Part shown: positions 1 to 12,190 of the stretch, piece by piece
Layout: each line of letters opens with the position of its first letter
How positions within the stretch are numbered: position 1 is the first letter of the stretch
From: Paraglomus occultum
Lineage: Eukaryota > Glomeromycota > Glomeromycetes > Paraglomerales > Paraglomeraceae
DNA: 64,000 nt
Direction of reading: 5' to 3'
Assembly: GCA_910592205.1 (NCBI GenBank)
Contig: CAJVPJ010000002.1
Coordinates: forward strand, 1-64,000
Made by a program: the position numbers and the translations under genes
The notes under the pieces: generated by a model
What the model saw: only the letters and a program-made list of their open reading frames with translations
Database searches by the model: none
What the model was told of the DNA's origin: nothing

Positions 1-1716
1 GATGAAACAACACTCCAGATGTTTAGCAACACCATCCGTGCATGGTCTCATGATGCACAACCAATTGCCCCTATGGTGATTAGTGCCCAAGCGTTTCGTA
101 GCTCAATATGCCGACTAATTAGCATTGGCGTTGCAAGAGGTATAGAAACTCTCGTATTCCTTTTTTTCTCTCTTCATATGTCGCCGAATGGCAGCGCTGC
201 GTTTTCTGTCCAAGCGATAGTTCGTGTAACCTTGGAATGACGTTCGTTACTTTTTAGTTCCTGTATCTCACAGCTGTTTAAAAACAGGCATGTTGGTCTT
301 TTTATGCATTTCCTTTGGACATTGGACGCCATTAGGCCAATTGTCTGTCGTTGGAGTTCAAGTCTCGAGTCAACCATGATTGCAAAGGATAAGAGAAAGA
401 ACAACGGAACTAATCGCGATATTTATTACTTAAATACATTTACTGACAAAGATATTAATTAAAATTAAGACGCGTTTGTTATCAATAATACGCATCCTTG
501 TTTATTTACAAAATACCGTATCCTCTCGTAAATGAGCACCCAATATTAGCAACATCCCACAAACAGTTTATTACATAATAACACATAATTATAAGATTTT
601 TATTAAAGTCTTCGTTACTGCGATTACTGTTAGATAACCCCCTAAATTCTATTATCCTCTTCTATGTCTATTCACGAACGGCAGAATGCATGAGTTTCAC
701 CAACTTGTTACTCGATCCAAAGTTTGAGCATGACACACATGTAGAATGGAATTTTTTAGCTCACCTAGTCAAACTGTCTACCCCAAATTTCATGATCCAA
801 AAATTAATTTTTCTTATATATAAAAAACATGACCATGCAATACTATTCTGCTGCAACAAAACCAAACAAAACAAAATATGGTTTAGCAGATGTGATGATG
901 CTTGCCTTTGAAAATTTTTGACGCGATTCACACGCCTTTATTTTCACCACTGTGCTTTTAGAGATCAGGACACGCTAGTTCTAAAGTAGTCATTTCCTGG
1001 TCTCTTGAGAGCTTGACGCTTTTCTGTGTCGCTAATTGCTACGGTTCTCTTGAGATTAAAATTCGATCTGGAGAAAACGATTTAACGTCTTTCTAAGAAA
1101 ATTCCTTGACAGTAATGAAGGAAAGTGAATATAAACTTTACTACTGAAGGAGGTCGGCAAATTTACTGTTTTCATTTTATCTCGCGCATTGGTGGACTCA
1201 CAAGGTGTCCTGGGGGTGCCGTGAGGATGCTGTTCTCCTCTTCGCATGTTTGTGCATTGTTCGTCTCAGAAGGGTGCTGTTGTGGTGCAGTAGAGGTGCT
1301 GGAGCGGTTTCACAAACGAAAAACTAACGGATCCTGAACTTACTATTGAACTAAATCAGAAAAGGGATTAACAGGGAAACATCACCCTCTTTGACTAATT
1401 CACAATTACAGCGTTGTACAGAGAACTGGGTTACACAGAACCATTAATGCTAGATGATTGAATGCCTTGTAAAGTCTGGGGTAAACAAGATACAGTACAT
1501 GCGTGATTTATTTTGTTTGTTGATATGCCATTGTAAAGTTTTAGCAAATTGAACAAAGACGGAAAAAAATTTTCGACATTGCAAACCACGTGGAACTACT
1601 CAAAAAAAGGGTCAAAAAGCTAAAGCGTACACGTAGATCCTTTTTCCCTGTTCATTCACCGTTCTCTACCCCGAGTACTCCACAACAATACCTTCTATAG
1701 GCTTTCCACAGAGATC
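1..1716. other. Intergenic / left edge, no recognised gene
   Basis: I see no recognisable gene. The plus-strand frame is open from the window edge to a TGA ending at 240 (about 79 codons, starting inside the window at codon 1). It could be the tail of a gene lying to the left, but I recognise no motif and the strand is unproven. The remainder is AT-rich. The 5' flank and probable promoter of the nucleoporin gene lie just before 1717. Confidence 0.4.
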
Positions 1717-3361
1717 ATGTTCGGTCAGACATCAAAGCCCCTCACCTTTGGCTTCGGCGCGAGCACTAACACGCAAACAAGCGCGACACCGTCGTTCGGT
1801 GGATGGTCGAGTACCACCACTAGTAACACTGCTTTTGCTTTAGGCAGTACTTCAAAGCCAGGAGGATTGTTTGGTGCGAGTACTACTGGGGTAGGGTTAG
1901 GTGGCCTTGGAACATTTGGAGGACAATCACAAGGATCGTTATCTACTGGATTTTCTTTGGGAGGAAACAGTAAGTATTTTGCAACAGTAAATAACTCGAC
2001 TAGCTCATTGCAATATTATTTCCGTTGACCAAAGAACTTATTGCCCAGTCGCTGACCATTCTTACATTTGTAGAGCCGCCGCAATTGTCAACGGGATTGG
2101 GAGGACTAGGTGGAGGGTTGAGTGGGAATTTTGGTGGCCAATCAGGATTTTCGTCTGGTTTGTATTCAGCGTCTCATGCGCCGACTGGATCTGGATTTAC
2201 CTTAGGCGGAAACCTGGGAGGGTACGTTGAGTTTAAATAGGATTTTCTGTATTAAACATCGGAAAACTGGTAAATTAATCAAGGTTCATTGATTATAGCA
2301 CAACTGCTACACAGCAGGTTACTGGACTTGAATCCATTACGCGAGCAACAAAATTCATAGACTTGCCCGAAGATGTAAAAAAGCATTTCTTGACTGTTGA
2401 GTATCCTTTGAATTGGCATATCCAATGCTCCAAGCAGATATGTTGCGCCTTTTTGTTAGTCTTTTTTCTTTCATATTCCTTAACGAAGGTATGATAGAAA
2501 TTATATAGAACAACAGAAAAAAGTGTCAGGAACAATAAAAACAACTCTGCTGCCAGACGCAAAAGCTAGACATGAGGAAATAGCAAAGCAAGTCCATCAA
2601 GTAACAACAGTAAGCGTCAATTTTTTACGCTCCGTTATAATGACTGATATGATATGGAAGATAAATATGTTAACATTTGAATAGAAAGTAATAAGGCTGA
2701 GAAACCATTTAGAGACGGATGAACGAGTTGTAAAGGATCTTTTGCAGAACTTTGAAAGACAACGAGTATATATGGATCATGCAGTTAGAGTGAGCGAGTC
2801 CATGGAGAAGGATGATAGATACCATCAAGTCTCTGGACATGGAGCACTCAAGTAAGTGGTCACGTGATCTAAGAAATACCATCCAAACATTGTTAATCAA
2901 TGTGCTTTTGCATTTTAGATATTTCCAAGATCTCATCATATCTCTAAAGGAAAGGCTTGATCAGTACAATGAATATATACAAGTATGCATCAATAATTAT
3001 AAATTTTATCATGGAGAAAGTACGGACTGACAGAATTTGGGTTTCAATTTTAGGAACTTGAACGACACATGTCTGCAGTTACCCAAGCAACAAACGAACA
3101 AGCGCTTAAAAATGGTACGTCAAAACGGTTAAATGGTTTTACTGAACCCGTTTGTCTTTATTTATCCGGTTTATATTTTCACTAGCTATTTCAGATACGT
3201 TGCGTTTCCAACACGACAGCTTTATGGTTGTAACGGGGAAAATAGCATCTCTCCATGAAGCTGTCGATCAGCTACGTAAAGATTACTTGGAATATCGGCG
3301 AATTCGATTTGGAGATACGCATAATCCATTTATAGACAAATCATGGAACAGAGGTAATTGA
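1717..3361 (+). CDS. FG-repeat nucleoporin, Nup58/p45 (yeast Nup49) family
   Basis: Structural FG nucleoporin of the central channel of the nuclear pore. In the known complex, Nup58 pairs with Nup54 and Nup62 (Nup49-Nup57-Nsp1 in yeast) and its FG repeats bind transport receptors. Eight exons fit: 1717-1969, 2074-2221, 2299-2400, 2498-2609, 2685-2851, 2919-2982, 3054-3114 and 3195-3361. They sum to 1074 nt, giving 357 residues in one frame. Residues 1 to about 135 are Gly/Ser/Thr-rich with FG, GFG and GLFG-type repeats. The rest is charged, helical and coiled-coil, with the family's YIEQQKK segment and a C-terminal DQLRKDYLEYRR helix. The intron 3 acceptor was chosen at 2497 because the downstream alternative near 2508 runs into a stop. 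The start is the first ATG of the FG region. A short extra exon after 3355 is possible, since GTAATT follows there, but is not needed. Shorter than human Nup58; assignment to Nup58 rather than another FG protein rests on the coiled-coil half. Confidence 0.82.
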
Positions 3362-3465
3362 ATGATTAAAATATTTATCGAATTTATGGACCAGTTCATA
3401 CATTTACAATGCCGTTTACCTTTTATTTAGTATAATCCTTCCCTGTTACTCTTGCACACCTGTTT

Positions 3466-3471
3466 AATAAA
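3466..3471 (+). terminator. Poly(A) signal AATAAA of the nucleoporin gene
   Basis: A canonical AATAAA lies about 105 bp after the TGA of the nucleoporin gene and before the convergent membrane-protein gene. It is a likely 3' processing signal, but such hexamers are frequent in DNA this AT-rich. Confidence 0.4.
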
Positions 3472-4239
3472 GTTTCATGTGACTTGCGCGTTATTTTAAT
3501 GTCATAGTATTAGTATTGTAAACTAATAACTAAATTTTTTTTATAATTAGACAAACGTATTAATAAATTGTTTACGCGTGACGTCATGTAAACGCGCTCT
3601 TATAATACAGACGTTTAGAATGAAATAAGATATTTAATGCGACTAATAAAACTCCTTCTTATAACCGGGACAACTACTATTACTATGCTCCACGTGCTGA
3701 TAATGGGCGGCTTCTCCCAGCTGCACTACGACTACGGAGCGTGCGCGCGAATGCATCACGGAAAGCAAGATAATGAAATTGTTTTTTATTAGTACTTTCC
3801 TAAGAATGTCGTGACGCTTCTAAATCTCTTATAGGACGCATTTCGTTCATTCTCCACAAGACAAATTCAGAAGACAGATTGATTACTTTTGCATGCAAAC
3901 AATTATTGATCGAATAATTCAAACCCAATCTGTTTCATGCACACTGAAAAGAAAAAAACGGTGATAGTCGCGTCATGATATTCCGCAGCCATCGCAGAAT
4001 ATGACACACGCACGTGTTTATAAAGCTAGCAGTATCAAAAACCTGCCATCTTTTTGTGCCAGTTCGAATTCATTTTATTACTTGAACCTTTTGTGTTATT
4101 ATAATTTATTATTACATACTAGAAATAATATGAATTATTGCGAGAGTTTCAGAAAAAATTGTATAAAATGACGTTTATTTAATTAAAGAATTTGACATAA
4201 ACTGACAGACATTACTCGCGGTAAAGTAAACCGTCCCAA
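3472..4239. other. Convergent intergenic region
   Basis: AT-rich sequence between the 3' ends of two convergent genes. No open frame or repeat of note. It presumably holds both 3' UTRs. Confidence 0.5.
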
Positions 4240-5386
4240 TCAAATGCAATCACCGCAATCACCGCAATCACCGCAATCGCAATCACAATCACAATCGCAA
4301 TCGCAGCAATTGCAATCGCAATCACAATCGCAATTATCACAATCAAAATTGCAACCACAGTTATTACAAACAAAGCCACACCAGTCACACAAGTAATCAA
4401 TCCATACACACAATTCACACAAGTCACACAAGTCATCACAAGTAAAATCGCCATCATCAGAATCGCAATCACTACAACATACACAGTCGTCACAGTCGTC
4501 ACAGTCGTCACAGCAACCACAGTCACTGCAGTCACCACAACTACAGTCATAACAACTGCCATCTCTACAATTACATTGACATTCCTGACACCAGCCATCA
4601 GGCAGCAAATACATAAGTGTCTGACGCACAAGGTGAATCGTAAAGAGAACCATCAGTTGAATGAACCATATCTTAAATGTAGCAGATACAGCGCCTGGAA
4701 GAGCGATGATAGCTGCTATGGAACAGCCACAGAATGCGCAAAATATCATGTCACTGAGATAGTGCATGTATAAATATTGATAAAATTTTAGCTTCTTTCC
4801 AAACGCTACGTACAAGTCTTTCTTACCTATCAAATAGTTAAATCTGTTATGGGGGAATGGCTGGTTTTGCAGAAATTACTTGTTTCTACTTATAACGTAC
4901 CGAACATCATGGCAATGCCCAATGTGACATTAACTCTTCCGCGTGTCCAATACACAATTCGCGCTATCTCGAATAATCTGTACACCATCTCTATGCTAAA
5001 TCCAACCACGAATGGCTTCATACTTTCTAGTATCAAGTCACGTTGAGGCTGTAATTATTATAATGTAGTAATTTCGAATTTGTTATTCCAGAACATCGGT
5101 TGGTCATTTTGTGTATAAACATACTCACAAAGCTCCAATATAGGTATATGATATAAGCGGCCACAGCAAAAGTATACACGTAAATGCCGGCCAAGAAACA
5201 AAACAATATCCGAAACCGTTTTGCTTTGTTTTTTTTGCCTGTTAGCGTCTTGTTTGTTTTATATTCCATCGGACGTTGTTCATTCGATGTAGCATCAGGT
5301 GATGGAATAACTGGATATGGAATTTTCCGTTTCGATGTAGCTTGCAACGACGAGTCGTTCGGCGCATATAAAGGTGAGTCACTCAT
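4240..5386 (-). CDS. Multi-pass membrane protein with Cys/Asp-rich C-terminal tail, unknown function
   Basis: I do not recognise the family. Three exons in transcript order, 5386-5129, 5048-4901 and 4826-4240, sum to 993 nt, giving 330 residues. Both introns have good borders (GTGAGT..CAG and GTACGT..TAG). Residues 1-57 are hydrophilic and basic. A hydrophobic segment follows at about 58-86, then further hydrophobic stretches near 95-140 and 150-205, so three or four membrane spans are likely. From about residue 210 to the end the chain is a tail of roughly 120 residues with about 40 cysteines. It is largely CD, CDC, GDC and DDC units, with CC pairs and one Trp-containing break (VWIDYLCDWC). 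The terminal part is written by a GATTGC-type codon repeat, so the tail probably grew by replication slippage. Metal binding or a disulphide-bonded extracellular domain are both possible; neither is shown. The other long frame on this strand (4631-4212) is the same repeat read out of phase. Confidence 0.68.
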
Positions 5387-7580
5387 GAATGATCAGAGTA
5401 AGTTGTTACAAAAGTCTTGCGGCATTTATTCTAATCAATCATTTTTATACAATCGTCTAAAATACAGTAATAAGCCACGTTCTAAATATGTGATACAGAC
5501 CATATACAAAATGCTTAGCCGTCCGTCTCAAATTAAAATTACATGCATATATAGACCTACCCTTTTATACTTGGAATTTTGTTTCCCCGATAATAATTGA
5601 CCTCTTTTGCAAATTCTCCAGTAGATAGTGTATTTACGTCGTGTACAGCCTGAGCTTATGATTGTGCCACATCCGTCAAGTGTCTTAATGTTAGAATTAT
5701 ATGTAACATAATTATACCGTATAGGTCGTTAAGCGATTTATTGCGCGTTTGCTGATTGACGACGTACCCTAGGTTATATTTGCATAACCATAACGAGTGT
5801 CTTCATTCCTGCCAAAAGATACAAATTTAAATAGTACGACAATATGTATCACAAGAAATTATTACTTATAATTCTTGGCCGTAGTATGTATAACACCTCA
5901 GCATTCCCACCCAACGCTAGACAGCATTTCAATTGTTTCATAGCTGTAACTTGTTCCAAAGACGATTTTCTAGTTTATATTCCTAGCATAATTGACGCAG
6001 CAGCATTGTCAGAAGAAATACATGTTAAGTATCATGTTGCATTTTAACAACAGCTTACATATGTCTTGCTTGCCCAAAAAAACTGTAATTGACTTTAAGA
6101 AAAATGAAAAGATATGCAACCAGATTCAGCATTAGAATTGGAAATATTCTAGTAATATTTTATCTGATGTAAAAATATTGGACTTTCATAATAATACTTA
6201 CGAGAGCTTCCTGCGATTACAGCATCAAAGATATCACTTACCAGTGAACAAGTACTAGCCTTACTATTCATTTTATTCGAGGATAAATTATGGAACATCA
6301 AAATATTGAGGAAGAGGGTATAAATATAGTAATAATAGAGAAGTAATAGTAAAGCATCCCTTTGTCAGGCACTAAGATTTTAACAAATTTGTCCTGGTCT
6401 TTTAAAAGACGAGAAGGATAGTTCAAACAATTCCTCGAACGAACATAAAACTTACTTGCCAGAAACCTGAGCTGGACTATTCTTGGAACCACCAAGAAAA
6501 TGTGAACAAAGGCATTGCAATCCTCAGAATATCTGATAGTGATAATTATAATTAATCTTGGCAAACGTCTGCTTAATTAAAGAAATCTGTAAATCGTGTT
6601 ATTGATATTTATATGTTATTAATATATTAATATTGTTCTGCAATTATCAGATCTTAATTAATTACCTGTCAGTAATAGAATGGGGGCTGTACGAAACTGC
6701 ATGGGTTCTATTTGTTACATTCCAAATAAAACATCAGTCATTTTATTATTTAGTTCTTTGAAGCACTATTATCTATGTTTACATTGGCTGAAGTTTTCAG
6801 CTGAAAATGTATCATTGATTCATTAATTTGTTTTTTAAAAAATAAAGGACATAAAAAGTAACTGTCAAGAATGAATTCTTTTCCAGCATATGATATTGAC
6901 CACAGGCGGGCTTTGCCAAAGTGGCTAGGTTACGCCACCGTCACCGTGGCGAATTAGTATATGGACGTATGTTCTCTTAATTTCTCATTCTTACAAAATT
7001 TAATACAGATTCCTTGCTAACCAGAAAAGGGTTTGTTGAGTTACTAACACTATAAAACATTGTCCCTGACTTTTTATTATTTTTGTGACACGAAGGACCT
7101 AATAAATTCAACTGTTTATATGTTGGTTTTCCCAAAGTCAACCGGTTGCCAAAAATACAAATGAGCCCTCTTAAAAAACTTGATCAGGAGCAAATAAAAA
7201 AAGTAGTGCAAACCGGTTGTTACAGAAACATTTCCCTTTATTTGAATATTGCATACTGATACAGCTAGAATTTGGCCTGTCATCCCTTTTTGTGTTCACT
7301 TTATCGCAGAACAACCCCATACTACTATGAGCAAATCAATTCCACGATTATTCTTATCTTATTGTTCATCCTGTTCTTTTGAAATGCAATTCACAACTTA
7401 CATTCTCTCCATTTGCGTAACTTTCGCACGCTCTCACCCAAATAAGACACGAACACACGCAAATCGAGGGAATAGACTTGTCAAGACTGAAAAGTCACCA
7501 CTGATTTTTGAATACAGATTTCCATGAACAATAACGGTTAACCCTTACCATTCCGCATAATAGATGCATTCGAAGCTAGA
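5387..7580. other. Intergenic, no recognised gene
   Basis: About 2.2 kb of AT-rich DNA. Short frames at 5844-6047 (+) and 6298-6564 (-) lack family features, good flanking splice sites or coding-like composition. Around 6905-6955 there is a GC-richer island with nested inverted repeats (GGCGGGC, GCCACCG, CACCGTGGCG). Near 7135-7220 two CAACCGGTTG/AACCGGTTGT palindromes sit about 70 bp apart. Both may be traces of small mobile elements. Confidence 0.4.
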
Positions 7581-7581
7581 A

Positions 7582-7588
7582 TATAAAT
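7582..7588 (+). promoter_or_regulatory. Candidate TATA box of the GPI-phospholipase D gene
   Basis: TATAAAT stands in an otherwise mixed context, 97 bp upstream of the chosen ATG at 7685, a plausible distance for a fungal promoter with a short 5' UTR. The call rests on motif and spacing only. Confidence 0.4.
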
Positions 7589-7684
7589 AGAAGTGACTAA
7601 ATCGTTTCAACTTTCAATTATTTAACTCACATGCATTTGCCCCTCGACTTTCTGAACCTCTTTGCCGGAAATTTTGTTTCTAAA

Positions 7685-10600
7685 ATGGCGAAGAGAGCAC
7701 TTATTACGTGTCTCCTCATCGCGGAAATAACTACGGCTGTTTCTGGGTGTGGCATGAGCGTTCACAACGAAGTTACCGTGCGCGCACTGTCAAGTTTTAG
7801 TCCAGCAATTACAGAATATGAAAAATACTCCAACTTTATACGAGAGTACCCGACATTCGTACAGGTGAGACACCGTAGGCAAATTACTGGGCAATATGAG
7901 ATAATGATACGAAGTTAAATGGTAGTTCCTAACAGCGTGACATTAATGCTAACGCACTCTCGAACGCTTCACTTTAGACCGGTTCATTCTTTCCTGACTG
8001 GTACTTTAGCATTAATATAAAATCATTGTCTTGTATACTATGCAAACGTCAGTTTTGTAACTTTGCGTTCGTTTAGGGGATATGACTGTCTGGAAAATCC
8101 TGAACAGTCAGAAGCAGGTATATCGCGTGGGGGCCATAAAGATATAGCAAATTAAGATCGGATTCCGTACTGAAAGTAATCAAATGAGACGAGTAGCACA
8201 AAGAGTAACATATCGTCCTTACTTTTCAAAAAGCACACTGGCCGGAATTTTTACGTGCGGGCGTCAATTACATACGAGAAAGGTACCCTATACCATGGAC
8301 CGATGAACAGACAGCGCAGGTAGACAATAATAACGCTTGACATGGCCCTGAAACACATGCCTACATTCTCCCCATGACACTTATTTTCATTTCATTCTCT
8401 TTTTTTTTTAAAAAAAAAGTCGATAATTGCATTCCTCTTTGCGATCACCTCTCATGATGTAGCTGACGTCTCGTGGCATAGTCTTAGGATGCGCAATGGA
8501 TTTATTAGAGTTATGGCTGATATTAACTTCGGAGGCGACTACGCAAAGGCACACACAGTAGCTGATAATGGAGGAGAATTTACGCTTTCACATATGTCCA
8601 AGTTGGACTATTTATTGGTATGAGTTAACGTATTGAAAGGAGAAAAAACCAGAATGAGACGTAGGACCGTGGGTTGAATGCAGTATTTCGATTTGTCTGA
8701 TATGAAACATCTTAATCACAGTTCCGTAGACGTTGCAATTACATAATGCTATATAACTTGATCTGGAATCTCTTTCCATCATCTTTTTCTCTCTGTATAT
8801 TATTGTCTCATCAAAGTAATTTTCTCCTATTAGGATATTTGGGAGGCGCCATTGTCAGATATCAAAGAGATATACGCCAAGATGGGTTTACAAGCGCGTC
8901 CAGAGGAGATGAGTTATTGCATTCAAAAGGCATTTACGGCTCAACAGGCTAACAAGGTATGTAGCTTTGAAGTACGAGACTAGATCGATAATGAAATAGA
9001 AATATTATTTACAACTTGCGCAAGAAAATATTAATTAGTTTTTATTTACCCCCATGTAATATTCGGTAGAGACTCGGCAAACACTTTTTCGCTGTGTATG
9101 GCCAACAGGTATGCAGGATCAAAAAATCCAAATCCTCCTGTCTTGATTTTTAAAAACGCTTAATCATTCAAAAACAATTAATCATTTCCGCCCCGCCTGT
9201 TTATACTAGTCCCCGTTTTTAATCGAACAATTCACGTCATATTACCGTGGCGGACTCAACGAAATGGCCGCAAACACACACGAATGCTGGTACGCTCTTG
9301 CTAAATGGCTCGAGGAAGGAGCCAATGAGTTCTTTCCGTGTAGGGTTTTTGCACAGTATTCGACTATTGATCAGGCTGAGCGACGTAGATTAAGCGAAAA
9401 GGCCAGAGCCAGAAAAGATGACGAGAATGAACAGACCGACACGCACACCTCAGATGACGAATATATCGACTTTGGAAAGATAATGAGAACAGACGCTGCA
9501 GAAATGTTAGACGTAATCGGGTTGCGAGTGAAGAGTAGTATGGACGAGAGAGGAGTTGCGAGATTTTACTTGGAAGACAGGAGAAATAGGACTACAGACG
9601 AGATCACGGATATAACCGAGGACGAGCTTGAAAAAATACACACTATCATAAGACGGGCCATCATTGGAAACAAATCGCATTCTAATAGTAGAGATCAACG
9701 GCCGTTGTCCCTTTCGGTTCAAACCTCGCCTTTTCAAACTTCCGTGTCCGTGTCTCCTGAATCCCCATCAAATACAACTGGATTGCCTGCCATCTGTTAT
9801 CCGGTGAAGGAAGCTCGGAAGACATCCATAACGTTGGATATATCGCAACCATATGCTAGTTTAGGCCATGCGATGTGTGTTGGAGATTTTAATAACGACG
9901 GGTTTAAAGATTTAGGTGAGTATCTTTTTTTTTCGTGTGGTTTAGTGAAAGGCGAATGAAAGGAATTGAGGAGAGAATGTTAGAAAATGTTAGCGTTTGT
10001 TTTTGCTGAAAATAACGTCTTGGGGTGTTTTGTTAATCAAGGAATTGTGTTGATAATACTTTGCACGCTTCTTTCCCATTCCTATTCTCCATCACAGTCT
10101 TGACTGCTCCGTACTATACATCGCAATCCTCGGCTGCTCTACATATTGGTAGAGTTTTCATTTTAGACGGCGAGACCTCTCAATTACGTCGCTCCAATGT
10201 CCACACAACAGCAGACGTCGCTGCATTAGCCAACCACACACTTACCAATCCCGAGCAATCCGCACAGGCACGGTTCGGTTGGTCATGTGCGGTAGTAGAT
10301 TTGAACGGTGACGGAGTAGATGATTTGGTCATATCAGCTCCAGGAGCTGGTAATGCGACAGACTGGTCGGAAGAACCAGAACATACATATCATCCACCTC
10401 CCCCAGATATCTATTCTGGCCGCATATACGTTTATTTTGGCCACGCCGGATCTGGCCTTTCCACCACTCCCAATATCACAATCCAACCTGGAGATGCTCG
10501 TGTTTCATTGGGACTTAAAATTGAACAACTCGGCCAAGCCTTGGTTGCTGGGGATATTGACGGCGATGGAAAAAAGGATTTGATCATTGGATGTCCATTC

Positions 10601-12104
10601 TGCAGTCTTCGTATCCGTGGCGTGACTGAACAGGTAGGATTTGAGCAGAAACGATAGATACGGTTGATGAAAAAATTGAGACCTTGAAAAAATTTGGGGG
10701 ATTGAACTGAGGTTTCGAGCACAAAAAGTCCCTGTACTTAATTTGCCAAATTTTTTATTTCATAAAAGGTCGGTGCCGTGTTCTTCATTCTCTCATCGCG
10801 CAATCATAGTGGCATTCTTCCACTGTCGGAAGCAGACCATGTCCTCTTATCTCCATTAAAACGAAAACGAGAATTATTCGGTTCGGTAATAGAGCTTGTG
10901 AATCATGCCGATTCCGCAAAAGCTACATTAATTGTGAGTGCACGGGGATACGGAAATAATAGGATACCGATGGCAGGAAAGCTGTATGGATATGAAATAA
11001 CCACAAGAGAAAAACAGGGAGATCAAATGTTGCCAATGCCCGAATTAGTGATAAGGAAGACTTTTGATCTAAGTGGGACTGAAAAGTTCCAAGGTTTGGG
11101 AAGGTAAATTTAGATTCCTATAACACGCTGAGTTTGACGAGACTATAGTGAATGTTAAGTGGCTCATATTCATGGTGAAGAATAGGCAAACTCACGTTTA
11201 TATCTCTTATTTTCACAGTGCAATTTTGGCGGGAGACTTTCGTGGTGATGGAAAAATGTTATTAGCAGTGTCATCTGGATCCGAGGTATGCACTTTTTTG
11301 TAATACCCTTTGTAATCAGTAGCGGCTATTGCATTTCCTTTTGAGCGTTCCATACTCTACAGGTTATATAATAGTAAAAGTCTAACATAGAATCTTCTTT
11401 TCAATTTATTTGCCATCCATCAAAGACCCACCAACTAGCCTTTCCACCTCGATTAAAGTTTTGGCAGGCCGGAGCATTACGCATTATCGATTTCACCGCT
11501 CTGCGCAATGATTCATTGGTATCTGACTTACGACTTGGGGAGGGAATGTACGCGTTACTTTACGGATCAGAAAGCGCATCACACTTTGGAAGTGCAGTGC
11601 ATGCGAACGGAAAGGGAACAATTTGGGTATCTGAGCCTTTTGCGCTTTGGGGTGAGTTTTGGGAGAATGGGAAATTGGGTGGATAGAGATGAACATAAGT
11701 GTGAAGTGAGTTTAGGGGATACGGTCGTTTGATTTAGATCTATATACAGAGTTTTGTATGCTAATTGTCTCGCTTTTAGAATCTGGCAAGATCTACAAGT
11801 ATTCTTTTAATCAGAATACTGGTCTCCTCATTCCTGGTGCTGAAGAATGCCTAACCACTAGTGAGAATAGATCGAAATTCGGAAGTAAAATGGTTGAAAT
11901 AGACGTAGACGGAGATGGGGTCGATGATTTCATAATTGCTGCAGTTCATTCGAGTAAGAACGTGAGGTAAATGTTTATGTAATGTAATAAGGGGGTTGTT
12001 GAGATGACATTATCGTCAAAGCGTGCATATTGTATTAATGCTCGATGTATTTACGTATTGTTCCTTGCAGGTTTGGAGGTCGAATCCATGTGTTATTTGG
12101 ATGA
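7685..12104 (+). CDS. Glycosylphosphatidylinositol-specific phospholipase D (GPI-PLD), secreted
   Basis: Cleaves the inositol-phosphate bond of GPI anchors, releasing GPI-anchored proteins. Fourteen exons: 7685-7864, 7978-8000, 8077-8117, 8234-8319, 8420-8617, 8834-8956, 9070-9108, 9210-9915, 10098-10633, 10769-11103, 11219-11285, 11426-11651, 11780-11966 and 12071-12104. They sum to 2781 nt, giving 926 residues (human enzyme about 840). A signal peptide spans about 1-21. The mature chain opens CGMSVHNEV, as in animal GPLD1. The zinc-dependent phospholipase C/S1-P1 nuclease fold follows, with FPDWGYDC, the AHWPEF histidine, ITSHDVADVSWH and SPFLIEQF. Residues about 270-440 are a charged, Ser/Thr-rich linker longer than in animals. 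The C-terminal half is an FG-GAP propeller with calcium loops DFNNDGFKD, DLNGDGVDD, DIDGDGKKD and DVDGDGVDD, closing with FGGRIHVLFG. I chose ATG 7685 over in-frame ATG 7631 because it places the hydrophobic signal at the N-terminus. The two smallest exons (23 and 39 nt) were accepted because they restore family motifs. Confidence 0.88.
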
Positions 12105-12184
12105 AAAATTGTTTCGGGAATGCTTGTCTATGTATATTATTTTTTTATTGTAGGACGATAGACATGTATACTTGGTGATTGTAT

Positions 12185-12190
12185 AATAAA
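12185..12190 (+). terminator. Poly(A) signal AATAAA of the GPI-PLD gene
   Basis: AATAAA lies 81 bp past the stop codon of the GPI-PLD gene, at the expected distance for a 3' end signal. Confidence 0.45.

Noticed and set aside
4212-4631. 139-codon minus frame rich in Val, Ala and Ile
   Set aside because: It is the Cys/Asp tail repeat of the neighbouring gene read in another phase.
5184-5600. 138-codon plus-strand frame
   Set aside because: Antisense to the first exon of the Cys/Asp-tail gene, whose splice sites and composition are better.
6905-6960. GC-richer segment with D-arm-like text (GCCAAAGTGGCTAGG)
   Set aside because: No T arm, anticodon arm or acceptor stem can be built. More likely a chance inverted repeat or element trace.
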